Origin: Clostridia bacterium
Lineage (GTDB): Bacteria; Bacillota; Clostridia; Christensenellales; Aristaeellaceae
Assembly: GCA_017552615.1 (NCBI GenBank)
Contig: JAFZPI010000044.1
Span: forward strand, 56,886 to 120,885
Length of the DNA stretch: 64,000 nt
Direction of reading: 5' to 3'
The notes under the pieces were generated by a model, which did no database searches, had not been told where the DNA came from, and saw nothing but the letters and a program-made list of their open reading frames with translations. Numbering within the stretch: position 1 is the stretch's first letter; every line of letters begins with the position of its first letter. Of this stretch, positions 1 through 6,957 are shown one piece after another. Made by a program: the position numbers and the translations under genes.

Positions 1-2
1 CC

Positions 3-308
3 AAGATCCAGCACGGCTCTGCCTGGTGGTTCAACGACCACTTCCAGGGCATGACCGACCAGCTGACGAGCCTCGCGAACCTCGGCTACCTCGCGGGCTT
101 CGTGGGAATGCTGACCGACAGCCGCTCCTTCCTGAGCTATCCGCGGCACGAATACTTCCGCCGCATCCTCTGCCGCCTGCTGGGCGAATGGGTCGAGGAC
201 GGCCGCTTCCCGGACGACTTTGAGCTCCTCAGCGAGATCGTCCGCGGCATCAGCTACGAAAACGCGAAGAAATACTTCAACTTCAAGACCAAGGAGCGCC
301 CATGCTGA
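3..308 (+). CDS. uxaC: Glucuronate isomerase, C-terminal end (5' truncated by window)
   Basis: The reading frame is open from base 3 and ends at a TGA that overlaps the next start codon. The visible ~100 residues read as the C-terminus of uronate isomerase. A segment with W-W-F-N-D-H precedes a QLTSLANLG stretch, then [10 protein letters not shown], then a tail ending in ENAKKYFNF, all typical of UxaC. The enzyme converts glucuronate to fructuronate (and galacturonate to tagaturonate) in the cytoplasm, the first step of hexuronate catabolism. The N-terminal metal site lies outside the window. The stop codon is inside the first codons of the downstream HAD gene, so the two are probably translated together. 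Family assignment is confident. No other hexuronate gene is visible. Confidence 0.9.
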   Translation, partial: KIQHGSAWWFNDHFQGMTDQLTSLANLGYLAGFVGMLTDSRSFLSYPRHEYFRRILCRLLGEWVEDGRFPDDFELLSEIVRGISYENAKKYFNFKTKERPC

Positions 309-958
309 AATACCCCTGCCTGGTCCTCGACCACGACGACACCGTCGTGAACTCCACCGCCACGATCCATTACCCCGCCTACCTCGAAGCCATGGAGAAG
401 ATGCGCGGCGGCAGTGATCTGACACTGGAGGATTATTTTCGCTTCAATTTTGACCCCGGGTTTGTCGAATACATGCGGGACGCCCATCACTTCACCGAAG
501 CGGACTTTGACGAGGAATACCTGATTTGGCAGGACTGCGTCAAGCGGAAAATCCCGAAGGCCTACCCCGGCATCGACCGGATCATCCGGCGCCAGATCGA
601 AGCCGGCGGTCACATCTGCGTGGTCTCGCACTCCGTGGACTTTAACATCCGCCGCGATTTCCGCGCCAACGGCCTCCCGGAACCGGAGCTCATCTACGGC
701 TGGGAGCGCCCCAAGGAAGAGCGCAAACCCAGCCCCTTCCCCCTGCTGGACATCATGAAGAAACTCCATCTCCGCCCCGAAGAGCTCCTGATGGTCGACG
801 ACCTCAAGCCCGGCTTCGACATGGCCCAGGCAGCCGGCGTCCCCTTCGCCGCCGCCCTCTGGGCGCATCAGATCCCCGAGATCCATGCGTTTATGCGGCA
901 GTATAGTGAGAACTGCTTTGAGGCGGTCGAAGAGTTAGAAAAATGGCTGTTTTCTTGA
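302..958 (+). CDS. HAD-superfamily hydrolase (phosphatase-like)
   Basis: This 218-residue protein has the four HAD motifs in order. Motif I is D-H-D-D-T near residue 10 (nucleophile Asp and acid/base Asp), motif II is the Ser of VVSHS around residue 109, motif III is a Lys in ERKPSP, and motif IV is the acidic pair in MVDDLKPG. Such proteins are cytoplasmic phosphohydrolases for small phosphorylated metabolites. The exact substrate cannot be read from the sequence. The ATG overlaps the uxaC stop by several bases, so it is translationally coupled to a hexuronate gene and may act on a sugar phosphate; that link is inference. It is followed by a palindromic repeat, not another gene of the same operon. 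Confidence 0.85.
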   Translation: MLKYPCLVLDHDDTVVNSTATIHYPAYLEAMEKMRGGSDLTLEDYFRFNFDPGFVEYMRDAHHFTEADFDEEYLIWQDCVKRKIPKAYPGIDRIIRRQIEAGGHICVVSHSVDFNIRRDFRANGLPEPELIYGWERPKEERKPSPFPLLDIMKKLHLRPEELLMVDDLKPGFDMAQAAGVPFAAALWAHQIPEIHAFMRQYSENCFEAVEELEKWLFS

Positions 959-960
959 AG

Positions 961-1114
961 AACCTCATCCGCCCTTCGGGCACCTTCCCCTAAAGGGGAA
1001 GGCTTTACGAGTCAAAACGTAACCAAAAGCCTTCCCCTTTAGGGGAAGGGGGACCGCCCGCGCAACATCTGATATGAATACGACATCATTGATCGCGGGC
1101 GGTGGATGAGGTCC
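961..1114. repeat. Palindromic intergenic repeat, copy 1 (MITE/REP-like)
   Basis: The outer inverted ends are ACCTCATCC (962-970) and GGATGAGGT (1104-1112). Inside lies a small hairpin GCCC-TTC-GGGC (971-981), two self-complementary blocks of the CCTTCCCCTAAAGGGGAAGG type, and a right-hand stem ACCGCCCGCG / CGCGGGCGGT enclosing an AT-rich loop. Related elements occur at 4474-4596 and 24413-24563, with partial or variant copies at 6841-6950 and 57251-57402. The stems differ in sequence but remain paired between copies. No coding potential was seen. Confidence 0.8.
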
Positions 1115-1133
1115 TCTCGAAGAGGATTTTCAA

Positions 1134-1835
1134 ATGAAAGAGATAACTTGTGTTCTCTTTGATCTTTACGGGACATTAGTCGATATCCATACCGATGAGG
1201 AAGACCCGGGCTTATGGAGAACCATGGCCTGGTGTCTTGGTTTGCGCGGAAAGCGCTGGGAACCCGATGAACTGAAACAGGCTTATCGTGAAACCTGTTT
1301 TCAGGCTGAAGAAGAGCTTCGGAAACAGCGTGAGTACCCCGAAATCGACATCCTCCCCGTCTGGGAAAAGCTCGCGGATACCGATGAAGCCGGGGCCCGG
1401 GAACTGGCGGTATTCTTCCGGGCGCTTTCGATGCGCAAACTCCGGCTTTTCCCCGGCGCGAAGGAAGTGTTGGACGGATTGCATGCCCTGGGCAAAACCG
1501 TGGTTCTCCTATCCAACGCCCAGGCGGCTTTTACGCGTCCTGAGTTAAGGCTTCTCGGGATCGAAGCCTGTTTCGACCATATTTTCCTGTCCAGTGAAGC
1601 GGGCATCAAAAAACCCGCCCCGGCGTTTTTCCGCCTGCCGGAGCGGGAAGGGATCGACCTTCAATCCTGTATCATGGTCGGGAATGACCATATATGCGAT
1701 TGTACAGGCGCGGCATCCGTGGGGATGAAGAGTCTTTACATTCACACGGAGCAGTCCCCGGCGAGGCCGGAAAGCCTCCCGAAAGGGTGCTGGGAAATCC
1801 GGGATATCCGCGATGTCCTGCGCCTTATCGGTTGA
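1134..1835 (+). CDS. HAD-superfamily hydrolase (haloacid dehalogenase-like)
   Basis: This 233-residue protein begins at an ATG preceded by GAGG. Motif I is FDLYGTLVD near the N-terminus, with a Tyr in place of the usual second Asp spacing residue. Motif II is LLSNA (~residue 127), motif III is the Lys of IKKPAP, and motif IV is MVGNDHICD, followed by a Gly-Met-Lys-Ser segment. The layout matches subfamily-I HAD phosphatases with an alpha-helical cap between motifs I and II. It likely dephosphorylates a small cytoplasmic metabolite, but the substrate is unknown. It is separated from the preceding HAD gene by a palindromic repeat. Its last 11 bases overlap the convergent ArsC-like gene on the other strand. 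Confidence 0.85.
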   Translation: MKEITCVLFDLYGTLVDIHTDEEDPGLWRTMAWCLGLRGKRWEPDELKQAYRETCFQAEEELRKQREYPEIDILPVWEKLADTDEAGARELAVFFRALSMRKLRLFPGAKEVLDGLHALGKTVVLLSNAQAAFTRPELRLLGIEACFDHIFLSSEAGIKKPAPAFFRLPEREGIDLQSCIMVGNDHICDCTGAASVGMKSLYIHTEQSPARPESLPKGCWEIRDIRDVLRLIG

Positions 1836-2181
1836 GCAAGGCGGCGCTCCACTCGGCTTCTTTGAAGCCCACCAGCACCGTGTCCCCGTTTACGAGGATC
1901 GGGCGTTTGACCAGCATACCGTCGGAAGCCAGGAGAGCAATCTGCTCGTCCTCACCCATCTTCGGCAGGCGCTCGGTGAGCTTCAGTTCGCGATACAGCA
2001 TTCCGCTGGTATTGAAGAAGCGGCGCAGCGGCAGGCCGCTTTTTTGCTGCCAGGCTTTCAGTTCGTCCGCCGTCGGGTTCTGTTCCTTGATGGGGCGCTC
2101 CTCAAAGGGTATCTGGTGATCTTCGAGCCACTTCCGGGCTTTCTGGCAGGTCGTGCACTTGGCGTAACAAATGAACTGCAT
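1825..2181 (-). CDS. ArsC/Spx-family thioredoxin-fold protein
   Basis: This 118-residue protein is of the usual length for the ArsC/Spx/YffB family. It has an N-terminal CxxC at Cys9-Cys12 (motif AKCTTCQKAR), then the conserved FEERPIKEQNPT segment, and an RPILVNGDTVLVGF segment near the C-terminus that carries the Arg typical of ArsC-like folds. Family members are either glutaredoxin-coupled arsenate reductases or Spx/MgsR-type regulators that bind RNA polymerase. The CxxC fits the redox-switch version, but this alone does not separate the two. No arsenic genes lie nearby. It is the last gene of a minus-strand group behind the M48 protease, 16 bases downstream of it. Confidence 0.8.
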   Translation of the reverse strand: MQFICYAKCTTCQKARKWLEDHQIPFEERPIKEQNPTADELKAWQQKSGLPLRRFFNTSGMLYRELKLTERLPKMGEDEQIALLASDGMLVKRPILVNGDTVLVGFKEAEWSAALLNR

Positions 2182-2197
2182 GGAAGTCTCTCCTTTG

Positions 2198-3424
2198 TCA
2201 GGCGTTGGTTTCCGGGCTATCTCCCCGGATGGCCGCGATCCGCTGGCTCAGCGTGGGGTGCGAATAGTCCAGCTTGATCAGCAGGGGCGAAGGTGAAAGA
2301 TCCGCGAGGTTTTCCTTGTGGAGCTTCTTCAGCGCGCTGATCAGGGATTCGCCGTAGCCCTCCTTCACCGCCTGGGCATCCGCAGCGTACTCGGCGCGGC
2401 GGGAATACCAGTTGGTCAGCAGGCTCCACAGCGGCATGAGGAAGGCCATGCCCACCTGCAGGATGAGCAGCACGGCAAAGCCGTAGTTCGTGCCTTTGAA
2501 GCCGAAATCGGTGAAGAATTCGGGCGTCCGCAGGACCAGCCAAGCCATAACCGCGATGATCGCCAGCTGAATAAAGGTGAGGATCTGGTTTTTCAGGGTG
2601 TCCTTGTGCAGGCCGTGGCCCATCTCATGGGCAAAGACCGCGCAGATCTCGTCAGGCGTCATGGACTCGACCAGGGTATCGAAGAGGACGATCGTCTTAG
2701 TCTTGCCGAAACCGGCGAAGTAAGCGTTGCTTTTCGTCGTGCGGCGGGAAGCGTCCATGACCTGGACCGCCCGCACCTTGAAGCCGTGGCTCTCCAGCAG
2801 GGCGATGAGCTTCTCCTTCAGTTCCCCGTCTTCCAGGGGCGTGAACTTGTTGAAGATCCGGCTGAGGTAGGGGAAGAGGAAACTGATGAGCAGAATCATC
2901 ACAAACAGGGCAGCGGCAAAGGCCACGATGACCCAGTCGCCCAGCCACAGATGCAGGCCGCCAAGCGTGGAAGCAACGGCAATCATGATCACCATGCCGA
3001 TGATGAACTCCTTGACCTGATCGGCCCAGAAGGTCTTGATTGAGGCCTTGTTGAAGCCGTACTTCTCCTCAATGCGCATGGTGTTGTAAAAGCTGAAGGG
3101 GATCATCAGCAGGCCGGAGACCGCTTCCAGCAGCACCACGGCGAACATCTGCATCCACCAGTTGTCCGGGAAAAGCCCGGCAAACGCCGCATGGAGGTTG
3201 AAGGCGAGCAGGACCAGTTCGATTACAAAAGTCACCGTATGCGTGACAAACGCAAAACGTACCTTCTCCGATTGGTAGGCCTTCCACTTTTTGTACGTCT
3301 CCTCGTCGTACACATCCGCCACATTTTCAGGGATCGGATTGTTCTTGGAGCGCGCCTTCAGCAGGGTCAGACCCATCTGCCAGGCATAGCTGCACGCGAA
3401 CAGGATCAGGACTAGGATTTTCAT
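2198..3424 (-). CDS. M48-family membrane zinc metallopeptidase (Ste24/CAAX-protease-like)
   Basis: This 408-residue polytopic membrane protein has an N-terminal M48-associated region of about five hydrophobic segments, then the peptidase domain. The zinc motif HEMGH lies at residues 266-270 (His266, Glu267, His270). The third ligand is Glu345 in the SRRAEYAAD segment. Two further hydrophobic segments separate these, as in CAAX prenyl protease 1/Ste24 relatives. A Ser/His-rich NAYF(A)GFG segment before the motif is also conserved. Bacterial homologues are thought to clip membrane or misfolded proteins; the substrate is unknown here. It lies 14 bases downstream of the exonuclease gene and 16 upstream of the ArsC-like gene, so the three probably form one transcript. 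Confidence 0.9.
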   Translation of the reverse strand: MKILVLILFACSYAWQMGLTLLKARSKNNPIPENVADVYDEETYKKWKAYQSEKVRFAFVTHTVTFVIELVLLAFNLHAAFAGLFPDNWWMQMFAVVLLEAVSGLLMIPFSFYNTMRIEEKYGFNKASIKTFWADQVKEFIIGMVIMIAVASTLGGLHLWLGDWVIVAFAAALFVMILLISFLFPYLSRIFNKFTPLEDGELKEKLIALLESHGFKVRAVQVMDASRRTTKSNAYFAGFGKTKTIVLFDTLVESMTPDEICAVFAHEMGHGLHKDTLKNQILTFIQLAIIAVMAWLVLRTPEFFTDFGFKGTNYGFAVLLILQVGMAFLMPLWSLLTNWYSRRAEYAADAQAVKEGYGESLISALKKLHKENLADLSPSPLLIKLDYSHPTLSQRIAAIRGDSPETNA

Positions 3425-3438
3425 GGTGTATTCTCCTC

Positions 3439-4434
3439 TCAGTCTTCAAACGGCACGCTGGATCGATCTGCGTTCAACAGAGCCTTCTCCGCGTTGAACC
3501 GGAAGCCGTTCTCTTCCCGCTGTTTCATCTGCAATTGCTTGGTATGGATGTAGGCCACATTCGGCGGCGTGGCTTTGGCCGTGGAAACCGAGAGGATTAC
3601 CCGGCCGGACTGGGAAGCCCGGAGGCGCAGCCGCGCCAGGATGTTCCCGTGCTGGCGGCATTTGGCCAGGCCGATGTATTTGTCCGGGGCCTGGGGCACA
3701 TAGCCTGCGGCCTCCAGTTCACAAGCCCGTCCGCAGGTGGGGCACTTGGGTTTGTTGGCCAGCTCGCTTTCCATCGCATCCTTCAGAGAATCGAACAGCT
3801 CGCCCTTGGTCTTACCCTTGTTGTGATCCGGATGAATCAGCGGCTTGGGCTGACGGGCATACTGGATCGTGTTGGAAGCGTCCTCCACCTTCTGCCAGAC
3901 CAGTGCGGTATAGTAGGCGTCGTTCAGCGCGTTGTGGAAGTCCCGGCCCTCTTCCGGCTCGATCTGCATCAGCTCCATGGCGGGCTGCAGGCCCATCCGG
4001 TTCTGGAGTTTGAAGGCGTCTGAAAACTGGTGCTGAATGTCGCACATCGGCGGCAGCGCCGGATGGCAATCGAAGAAATCCAGATTCTGCTGCAAGACGC
4101 TCACGTCGTCGCTGCCCCAGGTCAGGAGCAGATAGTCGTCCCCGTCCTTTTCGCACCAGGTCACGAATTCGTCGATGGCCTCCCCGAACAGCGGCGCATC
4201 CTCGAGTTCGTCCGGCCCGAGATGGGTCATGCGCTGGATACGCGGATGGATGCGGAGGTAGCAGCTCGGATGGATCAGCACGGAAATGCTGTCCACGATG
4301 CGGCGATCACTGTCGAGCTTCACCGCGCCGATCTGGATCATCTCAAAGATCAGCCGGTCCCCCACCTCACGGTACACCCGGTTCTGGTGGTTCAGCGGCT
4401 GGTTCCATTCAAGGTCGATGACAATATAGTGCAT
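3439..4434 (-). CDS. DEDDh 3'-5' exonuclease with C-terminal Cys cluster
   Basis: This 331-residue protein has an N-terminal RNase T/DnaQ-fold exonuclease domain. Exo I carries Asp7 and Glu9 in VIDLEW, Exo II an Asp at 109/110 in WGSDD, and Exo III His167 and Asp172 in FHNALNDAYYTA, which gives the DEDDh set for two-metal catalysis. The C-terminal ~100 residues hold a CPTCGRAC cluster (Cys231, Cys234, Cys238) and a further Cys in AKCRQHGN, so a zinc-binding module is likely. It resembles the Firmicutes exonuclease group annotated as 3'-5' exonuclease or sporulation KapD-like protein. Substrate preference (DNA or RNA) cannot be told. The RBS is AAGGA upstream of the ATG. Confidence 0.85.
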   Translation of the reverse strand: MHYIVIDLEWNQPLNHQNRVYREVGDRLIFEMIQIGAVKLDSDRRIVDSISVLIHPSCYLRIHPRIQRMTHLGPDELEDAPLFGEAIDEFVTWCEKDGDDYLLLTWGSDDVSVLQQNLDFFDCHPALPPMCDIQHQFSDAFKLQNRMGLQPAMELMQIEPEEGRDFHNALNDAYYTALVWQKVEDASNTIQYARQPKPLIHPDHNKGKTKGELFDSLKDAMESELANKPKCPTCGRACELEAAGYVPQAPDKYIGLAKCRQHGNILARLRLRASQSGRVILSVSTAKATPPNVAYIHTKQLQMKQREENGFRFNAEKALLNADRSSVPFED

Positions 4435-4473
4435 GGGATTTCATTCCTTATATGTTCATATGGCAGGTACCAA

Positions 4474-4596
4474 ACCTCATCCGGCGCTTCGCGCCACCTT
4501 CCCCTGAAGGGGAAGGCTTTTTGATTGGTTAACTTTCTAAGAGCCTTCCCCTTTAGGGGAAGGGGGACCGCCGCCGCAGGCGGTGGTGGATGAGGT
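4474..4596. repeat. Palindromic intergenic repeat, copy 2
   Basis: The ends are ACCTCATCC (4474-4482) and GGATGAGGT (4588-4596). The left hairpin is GGCGC-TTC-GCGCC (4483-4495), a longer and different stem from copy 1 but in the same place. The two self-complementary CCTTCCCC blocks are present. The right stem is short, ACCGCC-gccgca-GGCGGT. A second GGATGAGGT follows at 4606-4614, as if one end had been duplicated. Confidence 0.8.
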
Positions 4597-4613
4597 TCGG
4601 TTTGTGGATGAGG

Positions 4614-5840
4614 TCATATTGCCGCGCTCACACCCGCCAGATGTCCCGTGGCAAAAGCAATCTGCAGATTATACCCTCCGGTATGGGCATCCACATCAAG
4701 CAATTCGCCCGCAACATACAGCCCGGGTAGTACCTTCGACGCCATCGTGCCCGGATCAACTTCCCGGACGCTCACGCCGCCTCGGGTGATGATCGCTTCG
4801 TCAAAGCCGCGCAACTTGCGAACGGTGACAGGCAGGTTCTGGAGCTTTTCGCACAGCGCCCTGCGCTCTTCCCGGCTGACCTGTGCGCAGATTTTCTGGC
4901 TGTCGATCCCACAGAGTCCGGGGAAAATCGCCGCAAAGGAGGCCGGTAGCAGCGACGGCATAATGCTCGCCAGATGCTTTCTCGGGGCCTCAGCCAACTC
5001 CCGCTGCAGCCGTGCGTCGAGCTGTTCCGGGGTCAGGCCGGGTTTCAGGTTCAGGGTCACGCTGCAATCGCTGAAGTCCTCCGGCAGGTGGCAGCTCATT
5101 TCCAGCGTCAGCGGACCGGAGATGCCGAAGTGGGTGAAGAGCAGTTCGCCAAGTTCCGTGTACAGTGTTTTCTTTCCCTGCTTCAGGGTCAAACGGACAT
5201 TCTTCAGGGAAAGGCCCTGCAGCTGCGTCGGCCAGCCCTCTTCGGTCTCAATCGCGGACAGAGACGGACGGCAGTCTGTAACCGTGTGGCCGGTCTCCCC
5301 CGCCATGCGGTGGCCATCTCCTGATGACCCGGTGGCCGGGACAGATAACCCGCCGGTCGCGAGGATCACGGCATCGGCGCGGATCTCCTCTCCGGAGTCG
5401 GTGATGACTCCGATGCATCGGTTTTCTTCCGTCCATAACCCGCGCACACGGGTATTCAGCCGAATCCTTACCCCGCTCTCATTCATGGCTCGGGTCAGGG
5501 CTTTGGTGACATCGCTCGCCTTTTCGCTGGACGGGAAGACCCTTCTCCCCCGCTGGACCGTCACCGGGCATCCCTCCTGCTCCAGAAAGGCCATCATGTC
5601 CTGCGGCCCGAACGCCGTCAGCGCGGCGTAGAGAAATCTTGAGTTGCGCGGGACTTCGCGCAGGAACTCATCCCGGGTGCAGTCGTTGGTCACATTGCAG
5701 CGGCCTTTGCCGGTGATATAGATTTTCTTCCCGAGCTTCTCATTGCGCTCCAGGAGCGTCACGGAGGCCCCGGCGCGCGCAGCGGCGATCGCGGCTATCA
5801 TCCCCGCGGCGCCTCCGCCGATGACCAACACCTCACACAT
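4614..5840 (-). CDS. BaiN/HI0933-like FAD-dependent oxidoreductase
   Basis: This protein has 408 residues from the chosen ATG at 5840. An in-frame start further upstream would only add residues with no homology character that overlap the regulator gene. The N-terminus MCEVLVIGGGAAGMIAA is a classic Rossmann GxGxxG FAD-binding loop. YITGKGRCNVTND around residue 45, a VILATGGLSVPATGSSGDG block, a GELLFTHFGISGP block and a C-terminal DAHTGGYNLQIAFATG block are signatures of the HI0933/BaiN flavoprotein family. Members bind FAD/NAD(P)H; one studied member acts in bile-acid 7-dehydroxylation, but most have unknown substrates. The ATG overlaps the stop of the RpiR gene by 8 bases, so expression is coupled to that regulator. 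Confidence 0.88.
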   Translation of the reverse strand: MCEVLVIGGGAAGMIAAIAAARAGASVTLLERNEKLGKKIYITGKGRCNVTNDCTRDEFLREVPRNSRFLYAALTAFGPQDMMAFLEQEGCPVTVQRGRRVFPSSEKASDVTKALTRAMNESGVRIRLNTRVRGLWTEENRCIGVITDSGEEIRADAVILATGGLSVPATGSSGDGHRMAGETGHTVTDCRPSLSAIETEEGWPTQLQGLSLKNVRLTLKQGKKTLYTELGELLFTHFGISGPLTLEMSCHLPEDFSDCSVTLNLKPGLTPEQLDARLQRELAEAPRKHLASIMPSLLPASFAAIFPGLCGIDSQKICAQVSREERRALCEKLQNLPVTVRKLRGFDEAIITRGGVSVREVDPGTMASKVLPGLYVAGELLDVDAHTGGYNLQIAFATGHLAGVSAAI

Positions 5841-6696
5841 TGGGCTTGTCCTCCGGCAGGTAGACGGCATAAGTGTCCCAAATCGCTTCCAGCTGGCGGA
5901 AGTGCTCGGCCAGGGCTTCACGGCGGCGCAAGCCCAGGGCCACCAGCAGGGCGTTGATCACCGCCATCGGCGCGATCAGGGAGTCCACAAACGATGCCAT
6001 CTCAGTCCGGGCCGTCAGGGAAGCGTCCGCGACCGCACAGAGCGGGGACATTGGGCCGTCGGTGATGGCCACAACCTGCGCGCCGGTCCGCTTGGCAAAG
6101 CGCATAGCCTCAAGCGTACGGGTCGAGTAGCGCGGGAACGAGATGCCCACGATCAGGTCCCCGGCCTTCATCCGGGAGATGTCCTCGAACACGTCAGAAG
6201 AGCCGGAGGAAACCAGGTGCACGTCCTCAAAGATGTAGTTGAGGTAGTAGCCCATGAACTCAGCCAGGGGCGCGGCGGAGCGCAAACCCATGACGTAGAT
6301 CGAACAGGCGGAGAGCAGCCGGTCCACCACGTCGGCAAAAGTGGCGGGATCCAGTTCGTCGCGGGTAGCGCGCAGGTTCTGGATATCACTCTTCATCACA
6401 GCCTGCAGGGCTTCCTCGGGCTGCAGATCCGCGGCCATCTCGATGCGCTGGCCCGCGGTGAGCCGGTGGCTGACCAGTTCCTGCATGGCCCGCTGCAGCT
6501 GCGGATAACCTTCATAGCCCAGGGCCGTGGCAAAGCGCACCACCGTGGACTCGCTGACCCCGACGCTCTCCCCAAGGCGGCTCGCCGTCATGCGGATCGC
6601 CTTGTCAGGGTGCTCCTCGATGTATTCCGCGAGCTTCCGGTGGCTCTTGCTGAGCCGGTGTCCGGTGCGGTTGAGCTGCTGAATCAGAATCGCCAT
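5833..6696 (-). CDS. MurR/RpiR-family transcriptional regulator
   Basis: This protein has 287 residues from the ATG at 6696, which follows AGGAG; an upstream in-frame extension would run through the promoter. The N-terminal ~75 residues form the RpiR helix-turn-helix (RLGESVGVSESTVVRFATALGYEGYPQL). Residues ~115-260 are a SIS sugar-phosphate isomerase fold, with SIYVMGLRSAAPLAEFMGYYL and the conserved GDLIVGISFPRYSTRT and VVAITDG strands. Such regulators sense a phosphosugar through the SIS domain and control sugar catabolic genes. No sugar operon is directly attached; the only coupled gene is the BaiN-like flavoprotein. A consensus promoter and a perfect inverted repeat lie upstream. Confidence 0.92.
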   Translation of the reverse strand: MAILIQQLNRTGHRLSKSHRKLAEYIEEHPDKAIRMTASRLGESVGVSESTVVRFATALGYEGYPQLQRAMQELVSHRLTAGQRIEMAADLQPEEALQAVMKSDIQNLRATRDELDPATFADVVDRLLSACSIYVMGLRSAAPLAEFMGYYLNYIFEDVHLVSSGSSDVFEDISRMKAGDLIVGISFPRYSTRTLEAMRFAKRTGAQVVAITDGPMSPLCAVADASLTARTEMASFVDSLIAPMAVINALLVALGLRRREALAEHFRQLEAIWDTYAVYLPEDKPNV

Positions 6697-6745
6697 GGCT
6701 CCTGCTCCCTTTCCCTGCCGCTTCGTGCGGCGGCCACAAGGTTGT

Positions 6746-6773
6746 ATTATAGTGAAAGAATCCGAATTTGCAA
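6746..6773 (-). promoter_or_regulatory. Sigma-A promoter of the RpiR-BaiN operon
   Basis: Read on the minus strand, TTGCAA (6773-6768) and TATAAT (6751-6746) are 16 bases apart, about 50 bases upstream of the RpiR start codon at 6696. Confidence 0.75.
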
Positions 6774-6783
6774 GTGAAAAGAA

Positions 6784-6809
6784 GGAAATTGCAGTTTTTT
6801 GCAATTTCC
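6784..6809. promoter_or_regulatory. Inverted repeat, candidate RpiR operator
   Basis: GGAAATTGCA (6784-6793) and TGCAATTTCC (6800-6809) form a perfect 10-bp inverted repeat with a 6-base T-rich centre. It sits 10 bases upstream of the -35 box of the RpiR promoter. RpiR-type regulators commonly bind such AT-rich palindromes, so autoregulation is a reasonable inference. The position upstream of -35 would suit activation better than blocking. A hairpin ending something transcribed toward it is the alternative. Confidence 0.5.
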
Positions 6810-6840
6810 CCTTGAATATGGATTCAGTTCCTCAGATGAA

Positions 6841-6950
6841 ACCGCATCCACCGCTGCGGCGGTCCCCCTTCCCCTTTCAGGGGAAGGCAAGGTTTTGCGC
6901 CACTTTGCAACTCCCCTCTCCTGAAAGGAGAGGGGCTGGGGGTGAGATTT
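6841..6950. repeat. Composite of two partial palindromic repeats
   Basis: Bases 6841-6887 match the right-hand half of the 1 kb/4.5 kb repeats in reverse orientation: a GCATCCACCGC start, a GGCGGTCCCCC block, then a self-complementary CCCCTTTCAGGGG hairpin. Bases 6911-6945 are a second unit with CTCCCCTCTCCTGAAAGGAGAGGGG, a 12-bp hairpin of another sequence family. The composite fills the gap between the GH13 stop codon and the RpiR promoter. It may also act as a transcription barrier. Confidence 0.6.
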
Positions 6951-6957
6951 CAAGGGT

